Positions 34,674 through 43,121 of a stretch of DNA of 64,000 nucleotides are shown here, in pieces. This DNA comes from Methylotenera sp. (GTDB lineage Bacteria; Pseudomonadota; Gammaproteobacteria; Burkholderiales; Methylophilaceae): the NCBI GenBank assembly GCA_009693255.1, contig SHXQ01000005.1, positions 32,445 through 96,444 of the forward strand, in the 5' to 3' direction. Each line of letters starts with the position of its first letter. Positions within the stretch are counted from its first letter, which is position 1. Made by a program: the position numbers and the translations under genes. The notes under the pieces are model-generated. The model saw only the letters and a program-made list of their open reading frames with translations. It was not told the DNA's origin and searched no databases.

Positions 34674-35456
34674 TAATATTATCCTTTATTAATTTGTAAT
34701 CATGCCGATGTCGCAGGTATGTCGCTCTATCTCGCCATATTCTTTGTGTAATATAATAGCGCGCATATCACGACCAGCTCTGTTTATTTAGTATGTCAAC
34801 ATTTTATTTCAACATATCAGAATTAATAGTAAGCCTAGACACTTCTCCGAACTCTTTGCTATAAGTAATTACCTTGGCATCGCGCCCCGATAACCAGCCG
34901 CCACGCGCACTTTCTTTTCTTGAATGGTACGTAGTAGCTTTACTTGCATGGCTAGTGGCAAATCAGCCACTTCATCCAAAAATAAAGTACCGCTACTAGC
35001 CGCTTGAAACAGCCAGTCTTTATCCATAGACTTGCTACCGCCGCATAGAATAAAGCTAAACGTCCATTACTCACCACGCTAGAAGTGACAATGGAGATGA
35101 TCAGTAAAAGGCCTAAGCCACTTTGAATGCCGCCTGCTGCATGCATGAGCAAGGTGATGAAAAATATATCAATAACGACTTGTAGTGGCAGTAAAAATGG
35201 TGAGATACTGATTTAAGTGGATTGATCAGCAGTGCGATGACGCTAAATAGAAAATAAGCGACTGATAAATTGAAAAATAATGCTGAGGTGTCTTTACCCC
35301 ACCAGATTTCCTGGCCCCAAGAGAGGTAGGGGCCAATAAAAACTAAACTTAAGCTGAAGCGAAAAATATTAAGGACATTAATCGCACTGGCAGGCCTATT
35401 GAATCTGCACTGACTTGCTCGGGGTCAGGTCTGAAATTAAAGTTTAAGAAACTCAT
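34281..35456 (-). pseudogene. Collapsed pilS-pilR two-component locus (fused remnants)
   Basis: Read on the minus strand, the locus begins with ATG 35456 overlapping the stop of the PP0621-type gene. Fragments of PilS membrane helices ([53 protein letters not shown]) appear in shifting frames. At about 35050 the PilS part joins directly to a piece of an NtrC-type AAA+ domain ([27 protein letters not shown]). About 200 unrelated bases follow. An open frame at 34281-34673 (130 aa) keeps only the PilR Fis-type helix-turn-helix (NHNKTAAAKLLGVSFRTLRY). Kinase core, receiver and most of the ATPase are gone. The HTH fragment could still be translated. Confidence 0.85.
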
Positions 35457-35683
35457 TTGTTTTGGATATGTGCCTGACAGCAGTAAAAGTGACCTGCGAC
35501 TAGAAAAGCTTCTGACCTAGGCGTATGCACCTGACAATGGGCACATTGCACCATATCTTCTGTTGCCTGATCGCGCTTAATATTGTCAGTATCTGACTTT
35601 TGGCCACGGACTTTACCAATATAGCGCCTGAAGAAATAAACCGCTAAGTAAATAATCAATCCTAGAAAAACTAAGCGCCACAT
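35453..35683 (-). CDS. PP0621 family small membrane protein
   Basis: A 76-residue protein with one N-terminal membrane helix (LVFLGLIIYLAVYFFRRYI), a charged linker and a C-terminal metal-binding-like pattern VQCAHCQVHTPRSEAF...GHFYCCQAHI, with Cys-x-x-Cys and Cys-Cys-x-x-His. This is the PP0621 type found upstream of pilS in many proteobacteria, and here its TGA stop overlaps the ATG of the pilS remnant. Function unknown. Its survival while pilSR decayed suggests that it works independently or decay is recent. Confidence 0.82.
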   Translation of the reverse strand: MWRLVFLGLIIYLAVYFFRRYIGKVRGQKSDTDNIKRDQATEDMVQCAHCQVHTPRSEAFLVAGHFYCCQAHIQNK

Positions 35684-35912
35684 CGCGTATTTCCAATAAA
35701 TGAATTGCTTAGATTGTAACTAATTCCAAGAGTTATTCAAAATAATAGCTAGATGGTTCTTTAGGGATGGCAGTGCGTAGCTGTTACTATGCTTTGAGAC
35801 GCTTGGAATAGACTTAAGCTTAGTGCAAAATACAAATCTGCTATACTGAATTTATTCCTTAGCTGGCAATTGATCCCCCATTCATTAACATAAGTATCCA
35901 ACAATAAGCGCA

Positions 35913-36521
35913 ATGGCTAGCACTAGAGAGCTTTCTGATTTTCTTGAAGCAGTAGAGCGTCGTGCATTTAAGCAGACGGCATGTGCTGTGCGTGATGATC
36001 ATGCAGCGCTTGATATTGTGCAAGATTCGATGATGAAGCTTGCTGAAAAATATGGCGATAAACCAGTAGCAGAATTACCCATGCTTTTTCAACGTATTTT
36101 ACAAAATACCAAGCGAGATTTTTGGCGTAGGCAAAAGGTCCGTAATTTATGGACAAGCTTGCTATCTTCCTTTGGTAGTAGTGAAGAGGGTGAAGAGCGT
36201 GACCCGCTAGACACGATAGACGCTGAAGATGGTAGTGATGAGCCCTCCGCCCTACTTGAGCGTAGCCAGACGATAAAATTAATTGAAAGTGCATTGGAAA
36301 ATCTGCCAATACGTCAACGAGAAGCCTTTGTGTTGCGTTATTGGGAGGGTATGGATGTAGTCGAAACGGCAAAAATTATGGGTTGCTCAGGAGGCAGTGT
36401 GAAAACGCACTGTTCGCGAGCGGCTCAAGCCTTAGCGTGCATGTTGAAAAAGCAGGGTTTAGAAAATCTAGGGCTATCAAGTTTAGGCTTAAACAATCAA
36501 AGCTCAAAAACGGGGAGGTGA
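35913..36521 (+). CDS. ECF-type RNA polymerase sigma factor
   Basis: Alternative sigma factor of 202 aa. Region 2 spans about residues 10-95 (DIVQDSMMKLAEKYGDKPV, FQRILQNTKRDFWRRQKVRN), and region 4 lies at 140-190 (IESALENLPIRQREAFVLRY, IMGCSGGSVKTHCSRA). An acidic linker joins them (EEGEERDPLDTIDAEDGSDE). It is followed 3 bases later by a DUF3619 gene with one membrane segment, the usual place for an anti-sigma partner, then DUF3106 and RDD genes. The cluster is conserved in betaproteobacteria next to envelope genes. The inducing signal is unknown. Confidence 0.92.
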   Translation: MASTRELSDFLEAVERRAFKQTACAVRDDHAALDIVQDSMMKLAEKYGDKPVAELPMLFQRILQNTKRDFWRRQKVRNLWTSLLSSFGSSEEGEERDPLDTIDAEDGSDEPSALLERSQTIKLIESALENLPIRQREAFVLRYWEGMDVVETAKIMGCSGGSVKTHCSRAAQALACMLKKQGLENLGLSSLGLNNQSSKTGR

Positions 36522-36524
36522 GCG

Positions 36525-36989
36525 ATGAGTATCAATGGAAATATGAGTAATAATAAAGGTGACATTCATCAGCTTGAAGCCAATCTTACAGCAGATGAGC
36601 AAGTTGCCTATGTAGCTGCTGATTTGTTAAATGCCGATGCTCAGCACCTCAACGCTGTAACCTTACACCGTTTGTCAGTGGCGCGTGACTTGGCGGTCAA
36701 TCGATTGACCGGCATACAAACACAAGCCGTTAGCCCGCATGGACTCATTCAAAGCGGTAATGTGCTGCAGTGGTTAGGTGGCGGTTGTGGTGCTTACTTT
36801 GAACAACATCGTAGGTTATCTAGCTTTATCATCGCCATTGTGGTGATGTCGACTTTTTTCGCAGTACAGCAATTTAACTTTGAGAGTAACTTAGAACATA
36901 GCGATGCATTTTTGTTGGCCGCAGAGTTGCCACCAGAGGCATTTGCAGATAAAGGATTTGATACATGGTTAGATTTCAAACCAGATTAA
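36525..36989 (+). CDS. DUF3619 family membrane protein, candidate anti-sigma factor
   Basis: A 154-residue protein. The cytoplasmic N-terminal part (about 1-95) is helical and contains LTADEQVAYVAADLLNADAQ and a LHRLSVARDLAVNRL helix. A single membrane segment (FIIAIVVMSTFFAVQQF) precedes a short periplasmic tail ending in DKGFDTWLDFKPD. Cytoplasmic helical domain, one helix and short tail suit an anti-sigma factor, and the gene directly follows the sigma gene. This role is inferred from context. It overlaps the DUF3106 gene by 25 bases. ATG 36540 (MSNNKGDI) is an alternative start. Confidence 0.8.
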   Translation: MSINGNMSNNKGDIHQLEANLTADEQVAYVAADLLNADAQHLNAVTLHRLSVARDLAVNRLTGIQTQAVSPHGLIQSGNVLQWLGGGCGAYFEQHRRLSSFIIAIVVMSTFFAVQQFNFESNLEHSDAFLLAAELPPEAFADKGFDTWLDFKPD

Positions 36990-37411
36990 AACTGGTAGTA
37001 GTGTTTTTGTTGGCATTATTATATGCAGGCACCGCGTTAGCTAATGAAGCTAGTTTAACTTGGGCGCAGTTAAATGAAGCACAACGTCAAGTGTTAAACC
37101 CCTTGGCCGCAGAGTGGAATACTTTGCGACCTTGGCAGCGTGAAAAAATGCTAGATATTGCGCGTGACTATCCAAAAATGGCCCCATCTAAGCAAGAGTT
37201 GGTGCAGAAGAGGCTGGCCAATTGGAGTCGCATGACGCCCTATGAGCGCGATAATGCAAGAAAAAATCACCAAGAATTTCAGTCCTTAGCCGCAGATAAA
37301 AAGAGTGAATTGCGAAAAAAATGGATGGAATATCAGAAATTACTTGAGTCTGAACGGGCAAGATTAAGAGCAGAATCGCCTGATACTTATACGGATGCTG
37401 ATTTAAATTAG
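36965..37411 (+). CDS. DUF3106 family exported protein
   Basis: A 148-residue exported protein. It has a signal peptide (LVVVFLLALLYAGTALA), then a highly helical, charged body with repeated Trp-containing segments: LTWAQLNEAQRQVLNPLA, WNTLRPWQREKMLDIA, LANWSRMTPYERDNARK. The repeating helical hairpin pattern is reminiscent of periplasmic stress sensors such as CpxP/ZraP-like proteins, but this is an analogy, not a demonstrated homology. Gene order sigma-DUF3619-DUF3106 suggests it supplies a periplasmic input to the putative anti-sigma factor. Confidence 0.82.
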   Translation: MVRFQTRLKLVVVFLLALLYAGTALANEASLTWAQLNEAQRQVLNPLAAEWNTLRPWQREKMLDIARDYPKMAPSKQELVQKRLANWSRMTPYERDNARKNHQEFQSLAADKKSELRKKWMEYQKLLESERARLRAESPDTYTDADLN

Positions 37412-37422
37412 GTTACGTTGCG

Positions 37423-37878
37423 ATGCCTCATCATAACACAGTCAATAAAACTGATTTAACAAAAGCCCCGAATTTACTCAAACTCTGGGCTAGTCTTTTG
37501 TATGAGACACTGGCAGTGATCGCACTCTGTTTAGTCTGCGCATGGGCTTTTGTCATGCTCTTTGGCGAGGCCACGCATGGCGTTAAGCGAGGCTTGTTGC
37601 AACTATTCTTATGGTTGTCGGTCGGGGTTTATTTTGTTTGGTGTTGGCGGAAAGGTGGGCAGACATTGGCCATGCAAACATGGCAATTGAAAGTGGTGAA
37701 TCATGAGTCAACATTACTTACCGTGCACATTGCGATTGCGCGATACGTACTTTCTTGCATGAGTTTAATGCTATTTGGGTTTGGTTTTTTATGGGCAATC
37801 GTTGATCGTGACCATCTGTTTTTACACGATAGATTACTCAAAACTCATATCATCTGCGTTCCACGTAATACAGCATAG
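37423..37878 (+). CDS. RDD family inner-membrane protein
   Basis: A 151-residue membrane protein of the RDD family with about three helices (LAVIALCLVCAWAFVMLFG, LLQLFLWLSVGVYFVWCW, LSCMSLMLFGFGFLWAIV) and the family segments KGGQTLAMQTWQLKVV and VDRDHLFLHDRLLKT. The family is proposed to be transport-related, but function is unknown. It is the last gene of the sigma module and converges with lptG; the two coding regions overlap by 29 bases at their 3' ends (37850-37878). Confidence 0.85.
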   Translation: MPHHNTVNKTDLTKAPNLLKLWASLLYETLAVIALCLVCAWAFVMLFGEATHGVKRGLLQLFLWLSVGVYFVWCWRKGGQTLAMQTWQLKVVNHESTLLTVHIAIARYVLSCMSLMLFGFGFLWAIVDRDHLFLHDRLLKTHIICVPRNTA

Positions 37879-38920
37879 TAAGTCCCGCCAGCAAAAATAG
37901 TATTGTTGGCATAATGGCGCTAAATAGAGGCGTCCAGTCATTCAATAAGCCTAAGTGGGCAAATACCCGATTTAAAATTTGATACATCACGCCTAGCATA
38001 ATTCCCGCAAAGATTTTTGCGCTAGCGCCAGCCGCACGTTGTTGTATAAAACCAAATGGCAACGCCAAAATGACCATTACCAAGCAAGCTAGTGGATAGA
38101 TTATTTTTGCCCAAAGCGCGACTTCATAGCGGGTAGTTTTTTGTTTATTTATCGTTAAGTGATTGATGTAGAAGTATAAGTTCCAAGCGGACATCTTTTC
38201 AGGCATCACCAATAATACATTGAGTAATTCTGGGCGAATGAGGGAGTGCCACTTGGCCTCCGCCAATTGATTGACTTTATTAGAATCTTTAGCAAAATTA
38301 GTTTCAGTGGCTTCTTTTAATTTCCAGTAGTCTTGTTCAAATTCAGCCGCCTTGGCATTGCGTACTTTGAGCAAATTAGCATGCTGGTCGAATTCGTATA
38401 TGTGGATATTAAGTAAAGTGGTATCAGGCAGCACCTCTTCCACATTAACAAAGCTATTGCCATCTTTAACCCAAAGGCCAGACCTGAATTCTTGAGCAAC
38501 GACTGAGCCGGTCGCTTTGATTCGCATACGCTGCGCCATTTTTTCACTAAAGGGTGTAATGAGTTCGCCTACTAGAAAAGTGACGATAGTGAATAACAGA
38601 CCAATTTTCAATAGTAAAAAAACGATATTGAAAATTGAAAGGCCGCTTACTCTTAATATAATAAGTTCAGAATGACGAGAGAGCTGGCCTAGGCTATACA
38701 TGCAGCCGACTAGTACGGCAACTGGCATGACATCATAAACATGGCCGGGCGCACTCAGTAGTACAAATAGTAGAATTTTAGCTAGTCCGTAACTACCTTT
38801 TCCTAAGGTATTAAGTTCTTGAATTAAATCAAAAAATGAGAACATGGCAATCAGCGCCAACATCACAAGAAATACGTTGGTGGTGACTTCTTTCAGCAGA
38901 TATCGATTGAGAATGGGCAT
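37850..38920 (-). CDS. lptG: LPS export ABC transporter permease LptG
   Basis: One of the two membrane subunits of LptB2FGC (356 aa). It has six membrane helices in two groups (residues 10-130 and 265-352) flanking a periplasmic beta-jellyroll. Typical YjgP/YjgQ features are the N-terminal MPILNRYLLKEVTTNVFLVM (start MPILNRYL) and the C-terminal block KIFAGIMLGVMYQILNRVF. It lies downstream of lptF with a 39-base gap, the usual lptF-lptG order. Its 3' end overlaps the convergent RDD gene. Confidence 0.94.
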   Translation of the reverse strand: MPILNRYLLKEVTTNVFLVMLALIAMFSFFDLIQELNTLGKGSYGLAKILLFVLLSAPGHVYDVMPVAVLVGCMYSLGQLSRHSELIILRVSGLSIFNIVFLLLKIGLLFTIVTFLVGELITPFSEKMAQRMRIKATGSVVAQEFRSGLWVKDGNSFVNVEEVLPDTTLLNIHIYEFDQHANLLKVRNAKAAEFEQDYWKLKEATETNFAKDSNKVNQLAEAKWHSLIRPELLNVLLVMPEKMSAWNLYFYINHLTINKQKTTRYEVALWAKIIYPLACLVMVILALPFGFIQQRAAGASAKIFAGIMLGVMYQILNRVFAHLGLLNDWTPLFSAIMPTILFLLAGLTMLYYVERR

Positions 38921-38959
38921 GTAATTTTTTGGTTGAGAGTGCTTAACTAAATTGAAGCA

Positions 38960-40078
38960 TTATTTGGTATTTTTCTTGCTGAAGATAGGCCATGAGGCGG
39001 GTGACAAGCTTGGTAAAATTGGCAACTGTAGTGTGCGTCGGTGAAACATATAAAACCCCATCCCGGCAAAAAATAGATGCACCGGCCATAAGCCTACGAT
39101 GCCACTTATTTTTCCTTGCGCTATCCAAGCTTGAATGATACTGAGTAGGTTGCTATAAAGAATATAGATGATGAGGGCTAGTGCAAAATTAGCAGTGCGC
39201 CCTGCTCGCGGGTCTAGCGCGCTTAATGGGATGGCGAGTAAGGCCAGTATCAGTGCGGAGATTGGCATGGCCAAGCGCCAATGCAATTCTGCAATATTGT
39301 TGTTGTTATTATTTTGAATGAGTTCTAGGCTTGACTTAGATTGCGTGGACGGTGGTTCTCGTTGCGCTTCAACTGCCTCTACTCTAAGCGCATATTTTTC
39401 AAACTCGGTAGTCGAGTATTCTGCAGTACCCCGATTCCCCTGATAGCGCCGTCCATGATGCAGCACCAAAAAATGATCACCATTTTTTTCAGTCAGGCGA
39501 CTACCTTGTGCCGCTACGATAATCCCTAATTTTTGATGTTGAATGGACTGTACAAAGATATTTTTAACAATGTTACCCAGCTCATCAAAACTCTCTACAA
39601 AAAACACGTGATTAGTATGTGCGGATTCTTTGAAAACGCCAGGGTTAATGGTGGCTAGATCGTCCCGACTTGCCAGTTGCGAGCGATACACTTCAACTTT
39701 ATTAGTCGCCCATGGCGTAATAAATAAACTCAGGATAGAAATGAGTGTGACGACTGGGATGACAAAGGTGAGTACAGGACGAACCCAACTATTAATACTG
39801 AGACCTGAAGTAAACCAAATAACCATTTCGGAGTCTCGATACCAGCGAGATAGGGTTAATAGTACGGCTAAAAACAAACTGAGCGATAACAACATAGGTA
39901 GAAACCTAATCAAGTTAAAGCCCAACATAGTGGTAATGGAATCGTTAGGCAAAATGCCTTTTGCGGCAAGTTGAATTAAATATCCAGTCCGTTGGGCGAT
40001 GACAACGCCAACTAAGATGAGCAAGGCGCCAGTTGCGGTTGATACGAGTTCTTGTAAGAGTGAGTGCTTAAAAAGCAT
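38960..40078 (-). CDS. lptF: LPS export ABC transporter permease LptF
   Basis: Partner permease of LptG (372 aa). It starts MLFKHSLLQELVSTATGALL, has six membrane helices around a central periplasmic domain and the family block IPLSALDPRAGRTANFALAL near residue 290. The order lptF-lptG, divergent from pepA, is conserved in beta- and gammaproteobacteria and supports the assignment of F and G. With lptABC at 5.7-7.8 kb, all of the inner-membrane and periplasmic Lpt components are encoded in this window; LptD and LptE are not. Confidence 0.94.
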   Translation of the reverse strand: MLFKHSLLQELVSTATGALLILVGVVIAQRTGYLIQLAAKGILPNDSITTMLGFNLIRFLPMLLSLSLFLAVLLTLSRWYRDSEMVIWFTSGLSINSWVRPVLTFVIPVVTLISILSLFITPWATNKVEVYRSQLASRDDLATINPGVFKESAHTNHVFFVESFDELGNIVKNIFVQSIQHQKLGIIVAAQGSRLTEKNGDHFLVLHHGRRYQGNRGTAEYSTTEFEKYALRVEAVEAQREPPSTQSKSSLELIQNNNNNNIAELHWRLAMPISALILALLAIPLSALDPRAGRTANFALALIIYILYSNLLSIIQAWIAQGKISGIVGLWPVHLFFAGMGFYMFHRRTLQLPILPSLSPASWPIFSKKNTK

Positions 40079-40188
40079 ATGTTTTAACGATTATGATAAT
40101 GAATTATTCGGACTATTTATTTACAACTATGAATTGCGTGTAAAAAACGCGATAATTTAGCTTAATAATATAAAAAAGGATCAGCACC

Positions 40189-41697
40189 ATGGAATTTAGC
40201 ATAAAAAACGGCAATGCGGCAAAAGAGCTTAGCGATTGTGTGATAGTTGGGATCTATGAATCGCAAAAACTATCAGACGCAGCGCAGGTGGTCGATGATG
40301 CCTCGAAAGGGTTTATTGCTAAAATAATTAAGCGTGGAGATATGGATGGTAAGTTAGAGGCAACATTAATGTTGCATCATGTGCCTGGCATGGCTTGTGA
40401 ACGTGTGCTCTTAGTCGGACTGGGTAAAGAGGCCGATTTTGCTGAAAAGCAATACTGTAAGGCGGTACGTGCTACGGTTAAAGCGGTGGCTAACAGTGGT
40501 GCTAGTGACGTCATTACTTTTTTAGCATCGCTCCCTGTGAAAACACTAACTACACGCCGTAAAGTAGCCTATCTAACTGAAGCCACACTCGATGCGACTT
40601 ATAAATTTGAAGCTATAAAAAGAAAAAAACAAGAAGGTAAAGCAGGGGCTAAAAAGGGGATTACTACACTGATTGTCAATGTAGCAACAGCGAGTGAAGT
40701 GAAGGAGGCTGAAGCTGGTTTAGCGGAAGGACAGGCTTTAGCGGCAGGGGTTGCTTTAGCCAAAGACTTGGGCAATTTGCCGCCCAACGTGTGCACCCCT
40801 AGTTATTTGGCCGAACAAGCCGTGGCACTCGCTAAAACTTATGGATTTAAAGTGGAAGTGTTGGAGCGTGACGCCCTGCAAAAGCTAGGTATGGGTTCAT
40901 TCCTAGGGGTGTCACAAGGCAGCGCGGAGCCGCCTAAATTTATCATTATGCAGCATCTTAAGGGGGCAAAAGATCAAAAGCCTGTGGTACTAGTGGGTAA
41001 GGGAATAACCTTTGATACAGGCGGAATTTCATTAAAGCCAGGTAGTGAGATGGACGAAATGAAGTACGATATGTGTGGGGCAGCGAGCGTATTAGGTACG
41101 TTCAAAGCGATAGCGGCGATGGCCTTGCCGCTCAACGTGATAGGCGTAATACCCACCTGTGAAAATATGCCAGATGGCCGTGCAGTAAGGCCGGGAGATG
41201 TGCTTACGAGCATGTCAGGCCTGACCATTGAAGTGCTGAACACGGATGCTGAAGGGCGTTTAATTTTGTGCGATGCGCTCACTTATGTCGAGCGTTTTGA
41301 ACCGAGTGCCGTGGTAGATATTGCAACGTTAACTGGCGCATGTGTGATCGCATTGGGCCATCATGCCAGCGGTTTATTTAGCAACAACGATGCGCTAGCA
41401 AACGAACTATTGCAAGCCGGTGAAACGGCACTAGACCGCGCTTGGCACATGCCGATGTGGGATGATTATCAGCCCTTGCTAGATAGTAACTTTGCGGATA
41501 TGGCTAATATTGGCGGGCGCGCTGCGGGTAGCATCACTGCGGCATGTTTCTTATCTCGCTTTGCTAAGAAATATGACTGGGCACATTTGGATATCGCAGG
41601 AACAGCCTGGAAATCAGGCAAAGAAAAAGGTGGTACAGGGCGTCCAGTACCTTTGCTCACTAAGTTTTTGCTTGCCCGTGCCAGCAAGTTAAATTAG
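40189..41697 (+). CDS. pepA: Leucyl aminopeptidase PepA (M17)
   Basis: Cytosolic hexameric metallo-aminopeptidase that also acts as a DNA-binding protein in E. coli. The 502 aa contain the M17 metal-site blocks VGKGITFDTGGISLKPG (Lys and Asp ligands), MDEMKYDMCGAA and the signature NTDAEGRL near residue 355. The catalytic C-terminal half is well conserved; the N-terminal macro-like domain is more variable. An AAGGATC ribosome site lies before ATG. holC follows after 3 bases, the conserved pepA-holC order. Confidence 0.97.
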   Translation: MEFSIKNGNAAKELSDCVIVGIYESQKLSDAAQVVDDASKGFIAKIIKRGDMDGKLEATLMLHHVPGMACERVLLVGLGKEADFAEKQYCKAVRATVKAVANSGASDVITFLASLPVKTLTTRRKVAYLTEATLDATYKFEAIKRKKQEGKAGAKKGITTLIVNVATASEVKEAEAGLAEGQALAAGVALAKDLGNLPPNVCTPSYLAEQAVALAKTYGFKVEVLERDALQKLGMGSFLGVSQGSAEPPKFIIMQHLKGAKDQKPVVLVGKGITFDTGGISLKPGSEMDEMKYDMCGAASVLGTFKAIAAMALPLNVIGVIPTCENMPDGRAVRPGDVLTSMSGLTIEVLNTDAEGRLILCDALTYVERFEPSAVVDIATLTGACVIALGHHASGLFSNNDALANELLQAGETALDRAWHMPMWDDYQPLLDSNFADMANIGGRAAGSITAACFLSRFAKKYDWAHLDIAGTAWKSGKEKGGTGRPVPLLTKFLLARASKLN

Positions 41698-41700
41698 CCA

Positions 41701-42126
41701 ATGACCCGAGTAGAATTCTTTTTTAATGTGGAGGATAAGCTAGAAAAAACCGCTGAACTTTGTGAAAAAGCGCTAGATAAAGGGCGTGAATTAATGATTT
41801 TTACGCAAGGTGATGCAATGGATGATGCATTACAACAAAGGCTTTGGCAACAATCGGCGACTAGTTTTCTAGTCAGCACAAAAGCGGATAAAACGATGGG
41901 GCAGCATACCTCGATTGTCGTGACTGACTGTGCTGATCACCTAGTGCAAGATGACATCTTGATTAACTTGCAAGCACAGCAACCGCCATTTTTTAGTCGG
42001 TTTAGATATCTGGTTGAATTGGTCGGTAATGACGATGTCGATAAAGCCGCGGGCAGGGTGAAATTTAGATTCTATCGAGATCGTGGCTACGATATAAAGT
42101 CAACCGATATGGCTGAACGCAAATAA
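41701..42126 (+). CDS. holC: DNA polymerase III chi subunit HolC
   Basis: Clamp-loader accessory subunit that connects the replicase to SSB (141 aa). The family pattern begins MTRVEFFFNVEDKLEKTAEL and includes FTQGDAMDDALQQRLW and the SSB-contact region near RFRYLVELV. It starts 3 bases after pepA. In many proteobacteria valS follows holC; here an unrelated helical protein gene comes next. Confidence 0.93.
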   Translation: MTRVEFFFNVEDKLEKTAELCEKALDKGRELMIFTQGDAMDDALQQRLWQQSATSFLVSTKADKTMGQHTSIVVTDCADHLVQDDILINLQAQQPPFFSRFRYLVELVGNDDVDKAAGRVKFRFYRDRGYDIKSTDMAERK

Positions 42127-42177
42127 GAGTAGCCGCTAATTTTTATAGGTCTTACTAACGTTAAATAAGGTTAACAC

Positions 42178-43095
42178 ATGCAAGAACAAGACATCCCTTT
42201 ACTGACAGAAGTGCATGCATTTTCTGGGCAGCCTGTCAGACCGCTTAGCCTTAATGCCGATTTAATTGCTGAGCTTCTCGCTACAATCAAGCCGCAATTA
42301 AAATGGCTGATAGATGATGAAGTGCTTGTGGAAATCAAGCACTTAGTTACGCAAGAAGTTAACCAAGCCATCACCAGCGCAAAGCAGGCTGTCATGGATC
42401 ATGCCAGCGCAATTGCAGATAAAACTAGAGCAGACTTTGCTACTGAAATCCCTAAGATGATGCACGTGAATGCTGAGATCGTTAAAGCGGATCTAGCGCA
42501 GGCACTGAGTCAAATGCAGGCGCAGGGCATTGCAGATGTGCAAGCTAAGCTATTAGAGGCTTTACCGATGATGCAGTTATCCTTGGCTGAGCAGATGCAA
42601 ACCAGCTTGCTTGAACTGGAGGGTAAGGCTGTTGAAAATGCGGCGCAGGCATTACAGGATAAAATAATGCGGTTACATGTAGATTTATTAACTGAGCATC
42701 AGGCCAGCTTGGCCAATGAACTAACAATCGTCTATCAGGCTTTAGAAAAGCAATCTCAGGCTGAGCTCAATCTATATTTAGAGGCTTTACAGTTAAAGTC
42801 TCAGCAGCAATTAGCCATTGAATTGGGTGATGCTTTCCCGGCCTTATATCAAGGCTTGTCGGAGGAGTTGACTATGACGCTGAAGCAAGACTTTGTGGTC
42901 ATGGCCGGTAACACCAAGAACGACTTTAAGCAACAATTAGATGCAGAGCTGCCGGAAATTGAGCAAGTTCTTGCAAGTAAAGTGCTTGAGGTGCTGAATG
43001 TCGAAGTGCCACGTATAGAACAGAATTTAAGTCAGAATATTAAAGCTGAAATTGAGCGCTTACTTGATTCAGTGCGTTTGATTTTTAATAAATAA
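42178..43095 (+). CDS. Hypothetical helical protein with apolipoprotein-like repeats
   Basis: A 305-aa protein I cannot assign. The N-terminus (EQDIPLLTEVHAF) resembles the start of small proteins found after holC in other betaproteobacteria. From about residue 45 onward it is almost entirely amphipathic helix rich in Ala, Gln, Leu and Glu, in segments separated by acidic or Pro kinks (TEIPKMMHV, LLEALPMMQ, LDAELPEIEQV), recalling apolipoprotein-like or long coiled-coil proteins. There is no signal peptide or membrane helix. A GTTAAATAAGG ribosome site precedes it. Possible roles are filament, lipid-surface or replication-associated scaffold; none can be supported further. Confidence 0.75.
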   Translation: MQEQDIPLLTEVHAFSGQPVRPLSLNADLIAELLATIKPQLKWLIDDEVLVEIKHLVTQEVNQAITSAKQAVMDHASAIADKTRADFATEIPKMMHVNAEIVKADLAQALSQMQAQGIADVQAKLLEALPMMQLSLAEQMQTSLLELEGKAVENAAQALQDKIMRLHVDLLTEHQASLANELTIVYQALEKQSQAELNLYLEALQLKSQQQLAIELGDAFPALYQGLSEELTMTLKQDFVVMAGNTKNDFKQQLDAELPEIEQVLASKVLEVLNVEVPRIEQNLSQNIKAEIERLLDSVRLIFNK

Positions 43096-43121
43096 AGCAC
43101 AGCAACCAGTAAACACGATAA

